Source of the DNA: JAYPUA01 sp038133845 | Lineage (GTDB): Bacteria > SAR324 > NAC60-12 | Direction: 5' to 3' | Assembly (NCBI GenBank): GCA_038133845.1 | Contig: JAYPUA010000007.1 | Location: 42,986 to 106,985 of the forward strand | DNA: 64,000 nucleotides | Shown here: piece by piece, positions 1 through 9,203 of the stretch | Position numbering within the stretch: the stretch's first letter is position 1 | How the letters are laid out: every line of letters starts with the position of its first letter | Program-made: the position numbers and the translations under genes | The notes under the pieces: generated by a model | Told to the model about the DNA's origin: nothing | The model's database searches: none | What the model saw: the letters and a program-made list of their open reading frames with translations, nothing else

Positions 1-750
1 GGCAAGCTGCACGCGGCGATTCGGGTCATCCTGCCGCTCCTGCCGGCGCTTTCCGCATCCACGCCCTTTCTAGATGGACGCGCCACCGGAGTTCTGGACA
101 GTCGATTGGATGTATACCGAACCAACCAAAAGCGCTTTCCGGTAATCACCGGGCTGGTGGTTCCAGAGCCGGTCTTTACCAAGGCTGACTATCATCGTCA
201 GATCTTTGACCCGATCCGGGAGGTGATTGCCCCATACGATGAGGAGCGCATCCTTGATCAGCACTTCCTCAACTCCCGAGGAGCGATTGCCCGTTTTGAC
301 CGGGGAGCGATCGAGATCCGGGTGCTGGACCTGCAGGAGTGCCCACAGGTAGACCTCGCGATCCTGGAAGCAACGGTCCGGGTTCTACGGAAGCTGGTGG
401 CTCAGGACGACCTGATGGAGCGTATCCGGGCCTTCCCTACGGCACGGCTGGCGGACCTGCTCCTACGCGTGATCGAGTCCGGGCGTCAGGCGAGTGTGGA
501 GTGGCCAGAGCTGAACGAGGTGCTTGGCGTCGAAGCCTCCGCGACCACTGTCGGGGCGCTTTGGGAGGGAGCCCTGCGCGACGAGCCCTTTTCTCCGGAG
601 GTGAGCTCCTGCCTGAGTCGGCTACAGGAACACGGATCGCTCTCAGAGCGAATTCTGCGCAGGCTTCCTCCAGATCCGCCGCGTGAGGCCCTGGTTGAGG
701 TCTACCGCGAACTCGCAGCCTGCTTGCAACGAAACGAGATGCTGTCATGA
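1..750 (+). CDS. Carboxylate-amine ligase of the GCS2 glutamate-cysteine ligase family, 5' truncated by the window edge
   Basis: The reading frame is open from base 1, so the N-terminal part lies outside the window; about 249 residues remain. The stretch SASTPFLDGRATG followed by an Arg/Asn-rich segment resembles the substrate-binding part of the GCS2 family (YbdK and bacterial glutamate-cysteine ligases), ATP-dependent enzymes joining an amino acid to a carboxylate. A later RGAIEIRVLD segment also fits that fold. Cytosolic; no membrane segment is visible. The stop overlaps the start of the next gene (ATGA), which suggests translational coupling. The substrate cannot be named from this fragment. 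Family call is fairly sure, exact function is not. Confidence 0.72.
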   Translation, partial: GKLHAAIRVILPLLPALSASTPFLDGRATGVLDSRLDVYRTNQKRFPVITGLVVPEPVFTKADYHRQIFDPIREVIAPYDEERILDQHFLNSRGAIARFDRGAIEIRVLDLQECPQVDLAILEATVRVLRKLVAQDDLMERIRAFPTARLADLLLRVIESGRQASVEWPELNEVLGVEASATTVGALWEGALRDEPFSPEVSSCLSRLQEHGSLSERILRRLPPDPPREALVEVYRELAACLQRNEMLS

Positions 751-3700
751 ACCCAATCCTCCTGGCAACGGAGAACTACCCCTTTCTCGCGGAATTTCGC
801 CTGCTGGAAGATGCAGAAGACCGGGAGCAGCACCTTGATCGAATGCGCGTCTTGCTCCGGGAAAATCAGTCTCAGGAGGACGTGAGGGATGTGATTGAAC
901 ACCTGGCTTTGAGAGAGCAGGTGTTTGCCCGGGTGGTTGCCGAGTACCACCGGGAGGAGCGTGAGGCTGCGATTCAGGCCAATCTCTCGGTGAAGAACTC
1001 CTTCCACATCCTGGCCCGCAACACGCACCTGCTCGATGCCATCCTGGCCATGGCGTTTGAGTACAGCCTGGAAGACCTTCCGGCCATCCGGGAAAACCTG
1101 GTGGAGCAGCTCCGCAAGGAGATCGACTACAAGCACCGGATGCTTCCGGAGAAGCGTGAGAAGTGCGAGATCCTGAAGCAGGAACTAGGGCAGTACAGCA
1201 AGCCCAGCACCACAGAGATGCGGCAACTGCAGAAGTACTACCAGCGCATCTACGACGATCAGATGAAGGAGGTGAGCGTCCTGGAGGCTCGCCTTGAGGA
1301 GCTGCGGGAATCCTTGCCGCAGCTGGAAAAATGTGAGCTGAGCCGAGACTTTCTGTTGGGGCATATGGTGGTCTTTGCACGAGGAGGGTACGGACGCGCC
1401 GAGCTGAGCTTCGCTTCGGATCGTGACCTCGGGTACTGTGTAGACACACAGTCGCTCAACGCGGGTGAAACGGAAACCTGTCGCCAGCTGATCATGCGTA
1501 TGGAGTACCTGCTCCGGGAAGCTGGAGTTCAGACTGCACATCAGTACTTTGAGATTGATGAAGACCTCTCCCGCTTCAGCGAACCCAACTCCGTCCACAC
1601 CATCCCCTCGATTCTGGAGAGCCGGGTGCTTCTGGGAAGTCAGTCGCTATCGGAGGCCCTCAAGCGCCGCTTCTTCCACATCCTGCCTTACGAACCCTAT
1701 GTCCTGAACAAGCTGGAGGAGTATCAGAACAGCCACCAGCCCACGCTCAACGAGATGGACATCAAGGAGGACTTTGGCGGGTTGCGCACGCTGCAGGTCC
1801 CCCTGTGGATTGCGGCGGCGACCTATGGCGTCTTTCCTAGTCAGACCGCCGACCTGCTGGCCTTGATGATCCAGAAGCGCATCCTGTCTCCCCGGCAAGG
1901 CTACAAGCTCTGCCAAGCGCTGGAGTTTCTCTACGACCTGCGCAACTTCAGCGGCGCGGCACACCACTACTACGACGAGGAAGCCAAGGCCAGCGGGTGC
2001 GTGGACCGCAACCTGGAATCGAATGTGATCAACGACAGCCTGGAGCGCCTGTACCTGCTCAAGCGTCGGCGCTTCCGGAACGTGGACGAGTTCGATCGCT
2101 ACCGCCTGCAAATGGTGGACAGCATCCGTGCGCTCTCCAGGATGATGCTCCGCAAGTTGATGGACCGAACCGTGGTCCGGACGTTCTCCGAGTTTCAGCT
2201 AGTGGTGCACCTGCGCAAGCGTCGCATTGTGGAGATTCACGCGCTCGAGGGGCTGCCTCAGGTTCCCTTGGCGCTGATTTTCAGCAACCCGATCGTGCTG
2301 TTGGAGCTGTTCATCTACATCGGCCAGTCCGGATACGACCTCTCGGTGGAACTCAAGGACGAGCTGGCCGAGTTGATCCCGACCCTCACTCAGGAGCGCA
2401 TTCAGGTCTGCCGAGGGGTGCTCTATCAGAAGTTCACGGAGCTGATGCTGACTCCGAACACGGCCAGCGCCCTGCGCGTCATGTTCGAGATCAGTGACCC
2501 AATCAGCGAATCCAATCTGCCGGACACGCTGATCGGACGCTACATCCCGGAGTGCAATCAGATGCGCTTTCTGTTGCGCAACCTGTCCTACCACCAGCAC
2601 CCGGTCTGCATTCACTCCCTGAACGCGGTGGAGCGCTGCCAGGAAGAGCTGAAGCTTTTGCGTCAGAACTATCCGGAGCTGCACCACTACCTGAAGCCAC
2701 AGCATGTCCTGGCGCTCAAGTGGGGCATGCTGTTCCATGACGTGGGCAAGATCGACCCCACCTCCCGACATCAGATCTCCGGAACCCTGATTGCCGTTCA
2801 GGCACTGGAGCGTCTGGGATACCAGGACCCGGAACTCTTCCGGCTGGTCTCGTTGCTGATCGCGCACCACATGACCGTGGTTCAGCTGAGCAAGACCTCG
2901 GCCTACTTCGACCAGGCTCTGCAGAACTTCTTCGAAGTCGCCGACCGCAGCCTGGTGAACGTGATTCTGCTTTTCCTGGTCAACATCTCGGACTACAGCG
3001 CAGTGAGCGAGTCGAACGCCAGAGACACGCGGCACCTGCGCAACTTCTTTGAAGAGACGTACCGGGTGTTCTCGGAGATGCGCTCCAGCGGAGAGGACTC
3101 CTTGGACTTCATCCACAGCTACCTGGACAACAAGAAGAGCGACCTGGAGTTCGACACCCGCATCGACCTCTTGATCAAACGCAGTCTGCACAACGACTTG
3201 GACGAGGAATTGTTCGGACCCTTGGCGGAAACCAGCTCGAAGGAACGGGACCGATTGCGTCACTCCGAAGAGGAACTCCGGAGGCTGTGGCGGGTGCTCA
3301 AGGTGGGCTCTCTCGACTCCAAGGGCATTGATCAGCACACCGACCAGATGATCCGGATGATCCGGCAGACCCTGAACAACAGCTCGATCATGGCCCTCAC
3401 GGAGTCCTTCAACTTCATGATCAACTGGTTCTTCACGGCCTTCCCCAACCGGTTCCTGCTTAGTGCACCTCCGGATGTTCTGGCACAGAACCTCTCCATC
3501 TTTCAGCACATTGATCGCCCAGTGCTGGCCAACGTGCTGACGAATGCTCGGGGATGGGTGACGGGGCTGCTGATTTATGTCCGTGGGCAGGAGGGCATCC
3601 ACAGCCGGGTGGCCTATGTGTTGAACAAGCTCAACCTGAACGTGGACTCCGCAAAGATGAACCGCATCTGCTTCCACGAAGGCAACGAGGGCTACTGCTA

Positions 3701-4151
3701 CTTCTTTGAGGTCTCCCGCCAAGGCAACGGGGAGATGATCTTTCCCCGAGACATTGAATCCGCGATTTTACGCGACTCCCCCCCTCCTCTGCGGATTCAG
3801 CCCAGCGAGTTCCGCTACAACACCCGTGTGCTGGTGGAGTATCTGGATGATGATGAAAAAGGATATCTTGTTTCAGAGCAAGAGCCAAAGACGGAGGGGG
3901 CTCCCGGACACTTCTCTCGGCGGCCCGCTCACTACCTGCGGGTCAAGATCACGGTGGAGGACGCTCCGATGGTGTACTTCAAGATGGCCCACGCCTTTGA
4001 GGCGGTCAACGTGCCGATCCAGCAGTCGCTGATTACCACCACCGGACATCAGGTGATGGACATGTTCTACATCAACCCGGAAGATCTGGAGCGCCTGCAG
4101 CAGTCGGATTTTGAGGAGATCCTGCGCAACACCCTCTCAGTCAGCGGTTGA
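747..4151 (+). CDS. GlnD-like nucleotidyltransferase with HD and two ACT-like domains, N-terminally extended
   Basis: A 1134-residue protein. Residues 1-205 are helical and charged, with coiled-coil character, and have no counterpart in E. coli GlnD. Residues 212-228 hold the nucleotidyltransferase motif GGYGRAELSFASDRDLG with both aspartates. Near residue 338 a KEDFGGLRTLQ segment matches the GlnD signature, and H664-D665 in FHDVGK is an HD-phosphohydrolase site. Two ACT-like segments follow, about 935-995 and 1060-1115. GlnD uridylylates PII according to glutamine level; whether this protein acts on PII is inference. No glnB or amtB is nearby. It overlaps the ligase gene upstream by four bases. 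At about 250 residues longer than typical GlnD it may be a divergent paralogue. Confidence 0.75.
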   Translation: MNPILLATENYPFLAEFRLLEDAEDREQHLDRMRVLLRENQSQEDVRDVIEHLALREQVFARVVAEYHREEREAAIQANLSVKNSFHILARNTHLLDAILAMAFEYSLEDLPAIRENLVEQLRKEIDYKHRMLPEKREKCEILKQELGQYSKPSTTEMRQLQKYYQRIYDDQMKEVSVLEARLEELRESLPQLEKCELSRDFLLGHMVVFARGGYGRAELSFASDRDLGYCVDTQSLNAGETETCRQLIMRMEYLLREAGVQTAHQYFEIDEDLSRFSEPNSVHTIPSILESRVLLGSQSLSEALKRRFFHILPYEPYVLNKLEEYQNSHQPTLNEMDIKEDFGGLRTLQVPLWIAAATYGVFPSQTADLLALMIQKRILSPRQGYKLCQALEFLYDLRNFSGAAHHYYDEEAKASGCVDRNLESNVINDSLERLYLLKRRRFRNVDEFDRYRLQMVDSIRALSRMMLRKLMDRTVVRTFSEFQLVVHLRKRRIVEIHALEGLPQVPLALIFSNPIVLLELFIYIGQSGYDLSVELKDELAELIPTLTQERIQVCRGVLYQKFTELMLTPNTASALRVMFEISDPISESNLPDTLIGRYIPECNQMRFLLRNLSYHQHPVCIHSLNAVERCQEELKLLRQNYPELHHYLKPQHVLALKWGMLFHDVGKIDPTSRHQISGTLIAVQALERLGYQDPELFRLVSLLIAHHMTVVQLSKTSAYFDQALQNFFEVADRSLVNVILLFLVNISDYSAVSESNARDTRHLRNFFEETYRVFSEMRSSGEDSLDFIHSYLDNKKSDLEFDTRIDLLIKRSLHNDLDEELFGPLAETSSKERDRLRHSEEELRRLWRVLKVGSLDSKGIDQHTDQMIRMIRQTLNNSSIMALTESFNFMINWFFTAFPNRFLLSAPPDVLAQNLSIFQHIDRPVLANVLTNARGWVTGLLIYVRGQEGIHSRVAYVLNKLNLNVDSAKMNRICFHEGNEGYCYFFEVSRQGNGEMIFPRDIESAILRDSPPPLRIQPSEFRYNTRVLVEYLDDDEKGYLVSEQEPKTEGAPGHFSRRPAHYLRVKITVEDAPMVYFKMAHAFEAVNVPIQQSLITTTGHQVMDMFYINPEDLERLQQSDFEEILRNTLSVSG

Positions 4152-4207
4152 GTTGAAGGTGCATCCAAAAATTGACTCGTCATTTCGTCCGGTTTCTGAC
4201 TGAATGA

Positions 4208-4227
4208 AAAGTTGTTTTTTCAACTTT
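4208..4227 (+). promoter_or_regulatory. Inverted repeat upstream of DAHP synthase
   Basis: AAAGTTG and CAACTTT form a perfect 7-bp stem around a loop of six T. It lies 65 bases before the chosen start of the DAHP synthase gene, so it could be an operator or part of a leader. No thymine run follows the stem, so it is not a typical terminator. Function is unknown. Confidence 0.3.
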
Positions 4228-4292
4228 CAAGGCCAGCCAGCACCAGAGGAGGGAGGCGGCCTCGAAGGGGCCTCTCAAGAGTCACAAAAGTC

Positions 4293-5360
4293 ATGATTGA
4301 AGACCTGACCAAGCCTCATCCGCTGATTGATGATGTCCGGATCAAGAACCTCAGACCACTGATTCCCCCGGCAATTTTGCTGGAGGAGATGCCGGCTACG
4401 GATGAGATTGCCAACACGGTCAGCAGGCATCGCCAAGAGATTCAGGGAATTCTCCGTGGGCAGGATCCTCGCCTGCTGGCAGTGGTCGGGCCGTGCTCGG
4501 TTCATGACGTTGAGGCGGCCAAGGAGTATGCCAATCGCCTGAAGGGGGTCGCCGATGAGCTGCAAGACCGCCTGAAGGTCGTGATGCGGGTCTACTTTGA
4601 GAAGCCAAGAACCACGGTTGGCTGGAAGGGACTGATCAACGACCCAAACCTGGATGGGAGCTTCAAGATCAACCAGGGCTTGCACGTGGCGCGTGGACTG
4701 CTCATTGAGATTGCCAAGTCAGGGTTGCCTGCAGGCTGCGAGTTTCTGGACACCATTACCCCGCAGTTCATTGCGGATCTGGTCAGCTGGGGGGCGATTG
4801 GAGCCCGGACCACGGAGAGTCAGGTGCACCGCGAACTGGCGAGCGGGCTCTCCTGCTCCGTGGGTTTCAAGAATGGAACCGACGGCCGGGTGAACATCGC
4901 CATCGACGCGATCCGGGCCGCCTCCAACGGACACCACTTCCTCTCTGTGACCAAGCAGGGCTTGGTCGCCATTGTGGAGACCGCCGGAAATCCGGACTGC
5001 CACGTGATCCTGCGAGGAGCAGATTCGGGCCCAAACTACGATCCGGAATCGGTCACTCAGGTCGTGGATGTGCTCCGGAAGGCGGGGTTGCCGGAAAAGC
5101 TGATGGTCGACTGCTCCCACGGCAACAGCCGCAAGGACTACCGAAAGCAGCGGGAGGTTGTCGCCAGCATCGCCGAACAGCGCGCTTTAGGCAACAGCCC
5201 GATCTTTGGAGTGATGATCGAGAGCCACCTCGTCGAAGGGCAGCAGAAGTGTACCAACCCGGAAGACCTGCTCTATGGCCAATCCATCACGGATGCCTGC
5301 GTTGGCTGGGAAGAAACCGTCGAACTCCTCCACACGCTGGCCTCTGTGGAAAAAAAGTAA
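4293..5360 (+). CDS. aroG: 3-deoxy-7-phosphoheptulonate (DAHP) synthase, class I
   Basis: Condenses phosphoenolpyruvate with erythrose 4-phosphate in the first step of the shikimate pathway. The 355-residue protein follows E. coli AroG/AroF/AroH closely from end to end: VVGPCSVHD, RVYFEKPRTTVGWKGLI, SWGAIGARTTESQVHRE, SCSVGFKNGTDG and GVMIESHLVEG. I chose ATG 4293 because it places the N terminus (MIEDLTKPHPL) where the E. coli enzymes begin; an in-frame TTG at 4212 would add 27 residues unlike the family. No other aro gene is adjacent. Which aromatic amino acid inhibits it cannot be read from the sequence. Confidence 0.95.
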   Translation: MIEDLTKPHPLIDDVRIKNLRPLIPPAILLEEMPATDEIANTVSRHRQEIQGILRGQDPRLLAVVGPCSVHDVEAAKEYANRLKGVADELQDRLKVVMRVYFEKPRTTVGWKGLINDPNLDGSFKINQGLHVARGLLIEIAKSGLPAGCEFLDTITPQFIADLVSWGAIGARTTESQVHRELASGLSCSVGFKNGTDGRVNIAIDAIRAASNGHHFLSVTKQGLVAIVETAGNPDCHVILRGADSGPNYDPESVTQVVDVLRKAGLPEKLMVDCSHGNSRKDYRKQREVVASIAEQRALGNSPIFGVMIESHLVEGQQKCTNPEDLLYGQSITDACVGWEETVELLHTLASVEKK

Positions 5361-5488
5361 CCCCCCAAAGAGAACTCCCCAAGGTACCCCGCACCAAATG
5401 AATTGAACCCGATGCGCATTCCCCCGGAATGAGACTCTTTGTGGACTCAAACTAGTATACTACCATTATTCAAAGGCACCGTTTGCAG

Positions 5489-6838
5489 ATGAACAGAACG
5501 AACTCAGGAGTGCTGACCTTGTTGCTGCTGGCTTTGCTGAGTCTCCTCGGAGGCTCGCTGCAGGCTCAGGATCAGGGAGACATGCAGCAGAGGGTGGACG
5601 AACTGTCAGAGACGCCGACTCGGGAAATCCTCAAGGCCGCTCAGGAGCGCGAAGGAGACTTTCAGGCCCGTCTGGAGTCTTCCGGGCCTGAGGAGATTCT
5701 GGTGTACACCACCGCTCCGCCGGTCACCAGACAGTCTACGGGGAGGCTGGTCCTGAACATCAGCTCGTTTGCGTCGCTCTCCCGGGTCCGGGTCAACCAG
5801 GAGTTGGTCCTTCTGGATGCCGGGACGTTCGACACGGCCCTGGAGTTTGCGTACACCCTGGCTCCGGGAGAGAACCTGTTCAACACCCGGGTCGAGTCTG
5901 AATCCGGCGTGCTGGAAAAGACCTTCAAGATCTTTTTGGAGACCGATGAGGTGAAGTATCAGGATCCGGCCAAGGCGCGCAAGTCGAGCTTCTCCTTCAT
6001 CACGATTGCCGGGGTCGCCCGGGATGACAACATCAACAGTGCCTCAAGCGATCCCAAGGCGGCGACCAAGAGCAGCCTGACTCTGGTGGCTGTGAAGCAA
6101 ATTGCCACTGGCTACACCTCTGCTGTGGTCCTGACCGGGATTGTCAATGCCGATGACCAGTGGAATTCGGAGTATAGCTCTCGGGAGATCCTGTTCCGGC
6201 AGTTCAGCGCAGACTGGAACGACTCCGCGCTTGCCTGGGGAGACCTGACGGTGGGGCTGGGCTACAACGAGGTGGGACTGAGTGACCTCTCCCGGGCTTC
6301 CGGCCTCAGAGACTCCTGGAATGGGAGCTACAAGCAGGGAGGCAGCGAGACCTTCGCCGGGTTGCAGTTGAAGGTTCCTTTTGAAGGGGAGTTGCAGTGG
6401 ACCTCTTCCCTGCGCCTGGGAATCAAAACCAACCCGGGAGTTGCCGAGAAGGATCGGACCAACAAGCTGGGGCAGAAGCTGGACTTTCAGTACCTGGGGC
6501 AGAAATGGAACTGGGCCGGAGAGTACTCGACCACAGACACTCCGCTGGACAGCACTGACTCCCGGACATTCAGCACGACCCTGAAGGCAAGCCTGCCGAT
6601 CAAGCCGCTGAAGTTCGGATTCCAGCTGGGATATTCGGATACTCAGAACAAGGCAGAGGATGCGACGGGGATACGCAAGAAAAGCTCGAAAGCCTCCGGA
6701 ACATTTTCTGTGAGCTATCCCTTGAAGCCCACCGTGATTTTGGACTTTTCGCACAAGTACGAGGTCCAGCAGACCAACGTTTCCGGGTCTGACTACCGCA
6801 AGAACCTGGATACCCTGAACCTGACTCTGGTGTTTTGA
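5489..6838 (+). CDS. Secreted beta-rich protein, probably outer-membrane associated
   Basis: Not assigned to a family. The 449 residues start with a signal peptide (hydrophobic core LTLLLLALLSLLGGSLQA, cleavage near residue 27). From about residue 160 the sequence alternates polar and hydrophobic residues in short strands and ends LNLTLVF, with a terminal Phe as in outer-membrane beta-barrels. An ATG two codons inside the longest frame was chosen as start. The FecR-domain gene begins two bases after its stop, so the two are probably co-transcribed. A -10-like TATACT at 5456-5461 precedes it without a clear -35. A barrel fold is inference. Confidence 0.6.
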   Translation: MNRTNSGVLTLLLLALLSLLGGSLQAQDQGDMQQRVDELSETPTREILKAAQEREGDFQARLESSGPEEILVYTTAPPVTRQSTGRLVLNISSFASLSRVRVNQELVLLDAGTFDTALEFAYTLAPGENLFNTRVESESGVLEKTFKIFLETDEVKYQDPAKARKSSFSFITIAGVARDDNINSASSDPKAATKSSLTLVAVKQIATGYTSAVVLTGIVNADDQWNSEYSSREILFRQFSADWNDSALAWGDLTVGLGYNEVGLSDLSRASGLRDSWNGSYKQGGSETFAGLQLKVPFEGELQWTSSLRLGIKTNPGVAEKDRTNKLGQKLDFQYLGQKWNWAGEYSTTDTPLDSTDSRTFSTTLKASLPIKPLKFGFQLGYSDTQNKAEDATGIRKKSSKASGTFSVSYPLKPTVILDFSHKYEVQQTNVSGSDYRKNLDTLNLTLVF

Positions 6839-6840
6839 AC

Positions 6841-7812
6841 ATGCGATACCTGCTCTCTGTCCTGCTCCTGCTGACGATCGGCTCTTCCGTGTTTGCCCAG
6901 GAGTCTTTTGTCCGGTTGCTCTCCGGGCGCCTCAAGCTTCAGTTGGGTCCCCAAGCCCGCTTCCTGACGCATCAGGATGCGCAAAATCCGCTTGAGGTCA
7001 AGCTGCTGGTGGGAGAGCGGATCCAAACGGGCAAGGACACCCAGGCCGAAGTCTCCTTGAGAGGCGGCGAAGAGGTGATTCAGCTTCGCTCCGGATCCCT
7101 GTTCACCGTCAACGACCTGAGCGAGAAACAGACGAAGCTCTCGATGCCGATTGGGAAGGCCAAGTTCAAGGTGGACCCTAAGCGAAAGCTCAAGCGAGGG
7201 TTTCAGGTCCGGACGACCACGGCCATCATTGGAGTTCGAGGGACGGAGTTTGTCATGGGCGCCGGGGAGGGGCAGACCAGCATGCTGACCCTCTCGGGTG
7301 CCGTCGAGATGGCCTCTGTGGAGGCTCCGGCGGTCAAGGTCCGGGTCAACATCGGGCAGGCCAGTAAGCTGGTGGTCGGCAAGGCTCCAACTCCTCCGGT
7401 TTCCGTTCCTCCGGAGCTGCGGACTTCCATCGCAGAGGGCGACTCCACCGAGTCCTTCGAGGTCGTCTCCTTCCCTCCGGCTCAAGATATTGAGGAGGCC
7501 GCTGCAGAACAAGAGCAGGCCCAGGACGCCGAAGAAGAACCGAAACAAGACGCCGAAGAAGAGGACAACCCGGAGGAAGAACCCACTGATGAGGCTCCAG
7601 CGGAAGACGACGCGCTTCCCGCAGAAGAGGAGCCTGCCATGGAGACCCCAGAGCTGGAGGCCCCGGAGGAAATCGAGATCGACCTTGGAGAGCTGGACGT
7701 CCTGAATGACCTGCTTGAAGAGGTAAACGATACGGTGAATGATGCGGTCGAAGAGGCTGCTGAAGAAGCTGCCGAGACGGAGCGCACCATAAAAATCAAC
7801 ATCAACGAGTAA
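6841..7812 (+). CDS. FecR-domain secreted protein with long acidic tail
   Basis: The 323 residues begin with a signal peptide (MRYLLSVLLLLTIGSSVFAQ). Residues about 35-185 are a FecR-type domain, with LLVGERIQTG, GEEVIQLRSGSLF, the typical RTTTAIIGVRGTEF stretch and a following strand pair ending in NIGQASKLV. The remaining 120 residues are highly acidic and rich in Glu, Ala and Pro, ending in a short basic/hydrophobic tip. Classical FecR proteins are membrane-bound anti-sigma regulators; this one has no internal membrane segment and no sigma factor nearby, so a role as a periplasmic or surface sensor or scaffold is more likely. It sits between the beta-rich protein and a lipoprotein. Confidence 0.72.
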   Translation: MRYLLSVLLLLTIGSSVFAQESFVRLLSGRLKLQLGPQARFLTHQDAQNPLEVKLLVGERIQTGKDTQAEVSLRGGEEVIQLRSGSLFTVNDLSEKQTKLSMPIGKAKFKVDPKRKLKRGFQVRTTTAIIGVRGTEFVMGAGEGQTSMLTLSGAVEMASVEAPAVKVRVNIGQASKLVVGKAPTPPVSVPPELRTSIAEGDSTESFEVVSFPPAQDIEEAAAEQEQAQDAEEEPKQDAEEEDNPEEEPTDEAPAEDDALPAEEEPAMETPELEAPEEIEIDLGELDVLNDLLEEVNDTVNDAVEEAAEEAAETERTIKININE

Positions 7813-7817
7813 CCACG

Positions 7818-9167
7818 ATGTCTCGAAACTACCTGCTCTTGCTGATGTTCCTTGCCGGATCGCTGGGGATTTTGAACTCCTGCGGCGACATCCCGGATGA
7901 ATCTCCAAATTCGGTCAAGGTCTCGCTGGGAGTGAGCGACCATGCCCACCGGTCCAGAAACCTGGGGCGTTGGCCCTTCCGCTCAAACGCAGCCCTAGAG
8001 CTTTCATCGACTGACCAAGGGGTGGCCTACCTGTTTCAGACCTCTGCCTTTGACCTCACTCAGGAAAACGTCTCAGACCCAAGAGAGCTTGCCTACTCTT
8101 ACGGAGACTACACCAGAACAAGCGGTCTCTCCGGAAGTGCTGAATTGACAGCTCCCATAGGCGAGGAGGTCTTTGTTGCAGTGGGCTTCTCCGATGCTCA
8201 GGGTCAAGGGATTGGCCACTTCTTCACTCAGCCCTTTACCGTCTCCAGCAGCCAAACATCGATTACAACCCAGATCGATCAGGTATTTTTGGACAACACC
8301 ACGTCAGGAGGAGACAACTCCACAACGGACAACACGACTTCCAATCCTCCACCAAGTGGGAGCCCTCCGGCCGGTGTTTTCTATACGTACGACGATGGAA
8401 TTAGCCTGAACGTTGCGACCTGGGACAACCAGAGCGCGAACTCCATCAATTTGTACTCACCGGAAGCCCTGGATAACTCCAGCGTCGCCGTTGGAGCGTC
8501 GTGTAGTGCAAGTGATTCGATTGTGCTCCATGACAACGCGACAAATCAGTGCATCTCGTTGTCGCTGGCGTCTTCCGGGTACCCCATGGACAACGCAAGC
8601 AACGGGATGTACTTCAACTACTCCACAGCCACTGCTCTTCAGGCTGGGCAGGATTATGCGCTCCAGCTCTCCAGCAGTATCCTGTATGACAACGGGAGCG
8701 CAGCCTTCCCCAGCGGCAAGGAGATCGCCTTCCGCCTTGTCTTCAAACCTTATGCGCCTTGGCCTCCGACAGAAAGCATCTCCATTTCAGGATCACCGCC
8801 TTCAATGGTCAGTTTGGGAGGGAACAGCTGGGATAGCTACTCTCTGACAGAACTGTACCCGAGTATCCAGGCTCAGAGCATCAACCCATCCACAGTGAAC
8901 ACCTCAGAGAGCACAACGTGCTCAGGCTCGCTTCAACTGTACGACAACGCGAGCAACGCATGCATCGGGCTGACGCTGACAGGCACACACTATCCTGACG
9001 ATTCTGGGTCATATTTGAACATCGATGCCTTCGCCAAGCAGTCACTGGTTCGAGGGAACGATTACGCCTTGATCTTCACGGATGCAATTCAGTATGACAA
9101 CGGAAGCAGCGTCTTTCCTTCCGGAGCGACGGTGAACTTTCAGGCTGTGGAGTTTGTGGAGTATTGA
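7818..9167 (+). CDS. Lipoprotein with two repeated Ig-like (Big_5-like) domains
   Basis: Begins MSRNYLLLLMFLAGSLGILNSC: a hydrophobic signal and a plausible lipobox with the lipidated Cys at residue 22. A Thr/Asn/Pro-rich linker near residues 155-180 leads to two related domains, about 185-315 and 325-449. Each has the same order: a short strand set, a C-S-x-S/L segment, LxDNAxNxCIxL, and near its end YDNGSxxFPSG. This looks like a duplication of a bacterial Ig-like domain; the family name is a resemblance. The protein has many Asp-Asn-x-Ser/Thr motifs. It follows the FecR gene after five bases and is probably its operon partner at the cell surface. Confidence 0.65.
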   Translation: MSRNYLLLLMFLAGSLGILNSCGDIPDESPNSVKVSLGVSDHAHRSRNLGRWPFRSNAALELSSTDQGVAYLFQTSAFDLTQENVSDPRELAYSYGDYTRTSGLSGSAELTAPIGEEVFVAVGFSDAQGQGIGHFFTQPFTVSSSQTSITTQIDQVFLDNTTSGGDNSTTDNTTSNPPPSGSPPAGVFYTYDDGISLNVATWDNQSANSINLYSPEALDNSSVAVGASCSASDSIVLHDNATNQCISLSLASSGYPMDNASNGMYFNYSTATALQAGQDYALQLSSSILYDNGSAAFPSGKEIAFRLVFKPYAPWPPTESISISGSPPSMVSLGGNSWDSYSLTELYPSIQAQSINPSTVNTSESTTCSGSLQLYDNASNACIGLTLTGTHYPDDSGSYLNIDAFAKQSLVRGNDYALIFTDAIQYDNGSSVFPSGATVNFQAVEFVEY

Positions 9168-9203
9168 ACTCAACAGGAGCGAGAGGGAAGGGCTTGAGGA
9201 GGG

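Noticed and set aside
2199..3722. A 507-codon open frame on the minus strand
   Set aside because: It is antisense to the GlnD-like gene, whose domains run through this stretch, and it shows no recognisable protein features.
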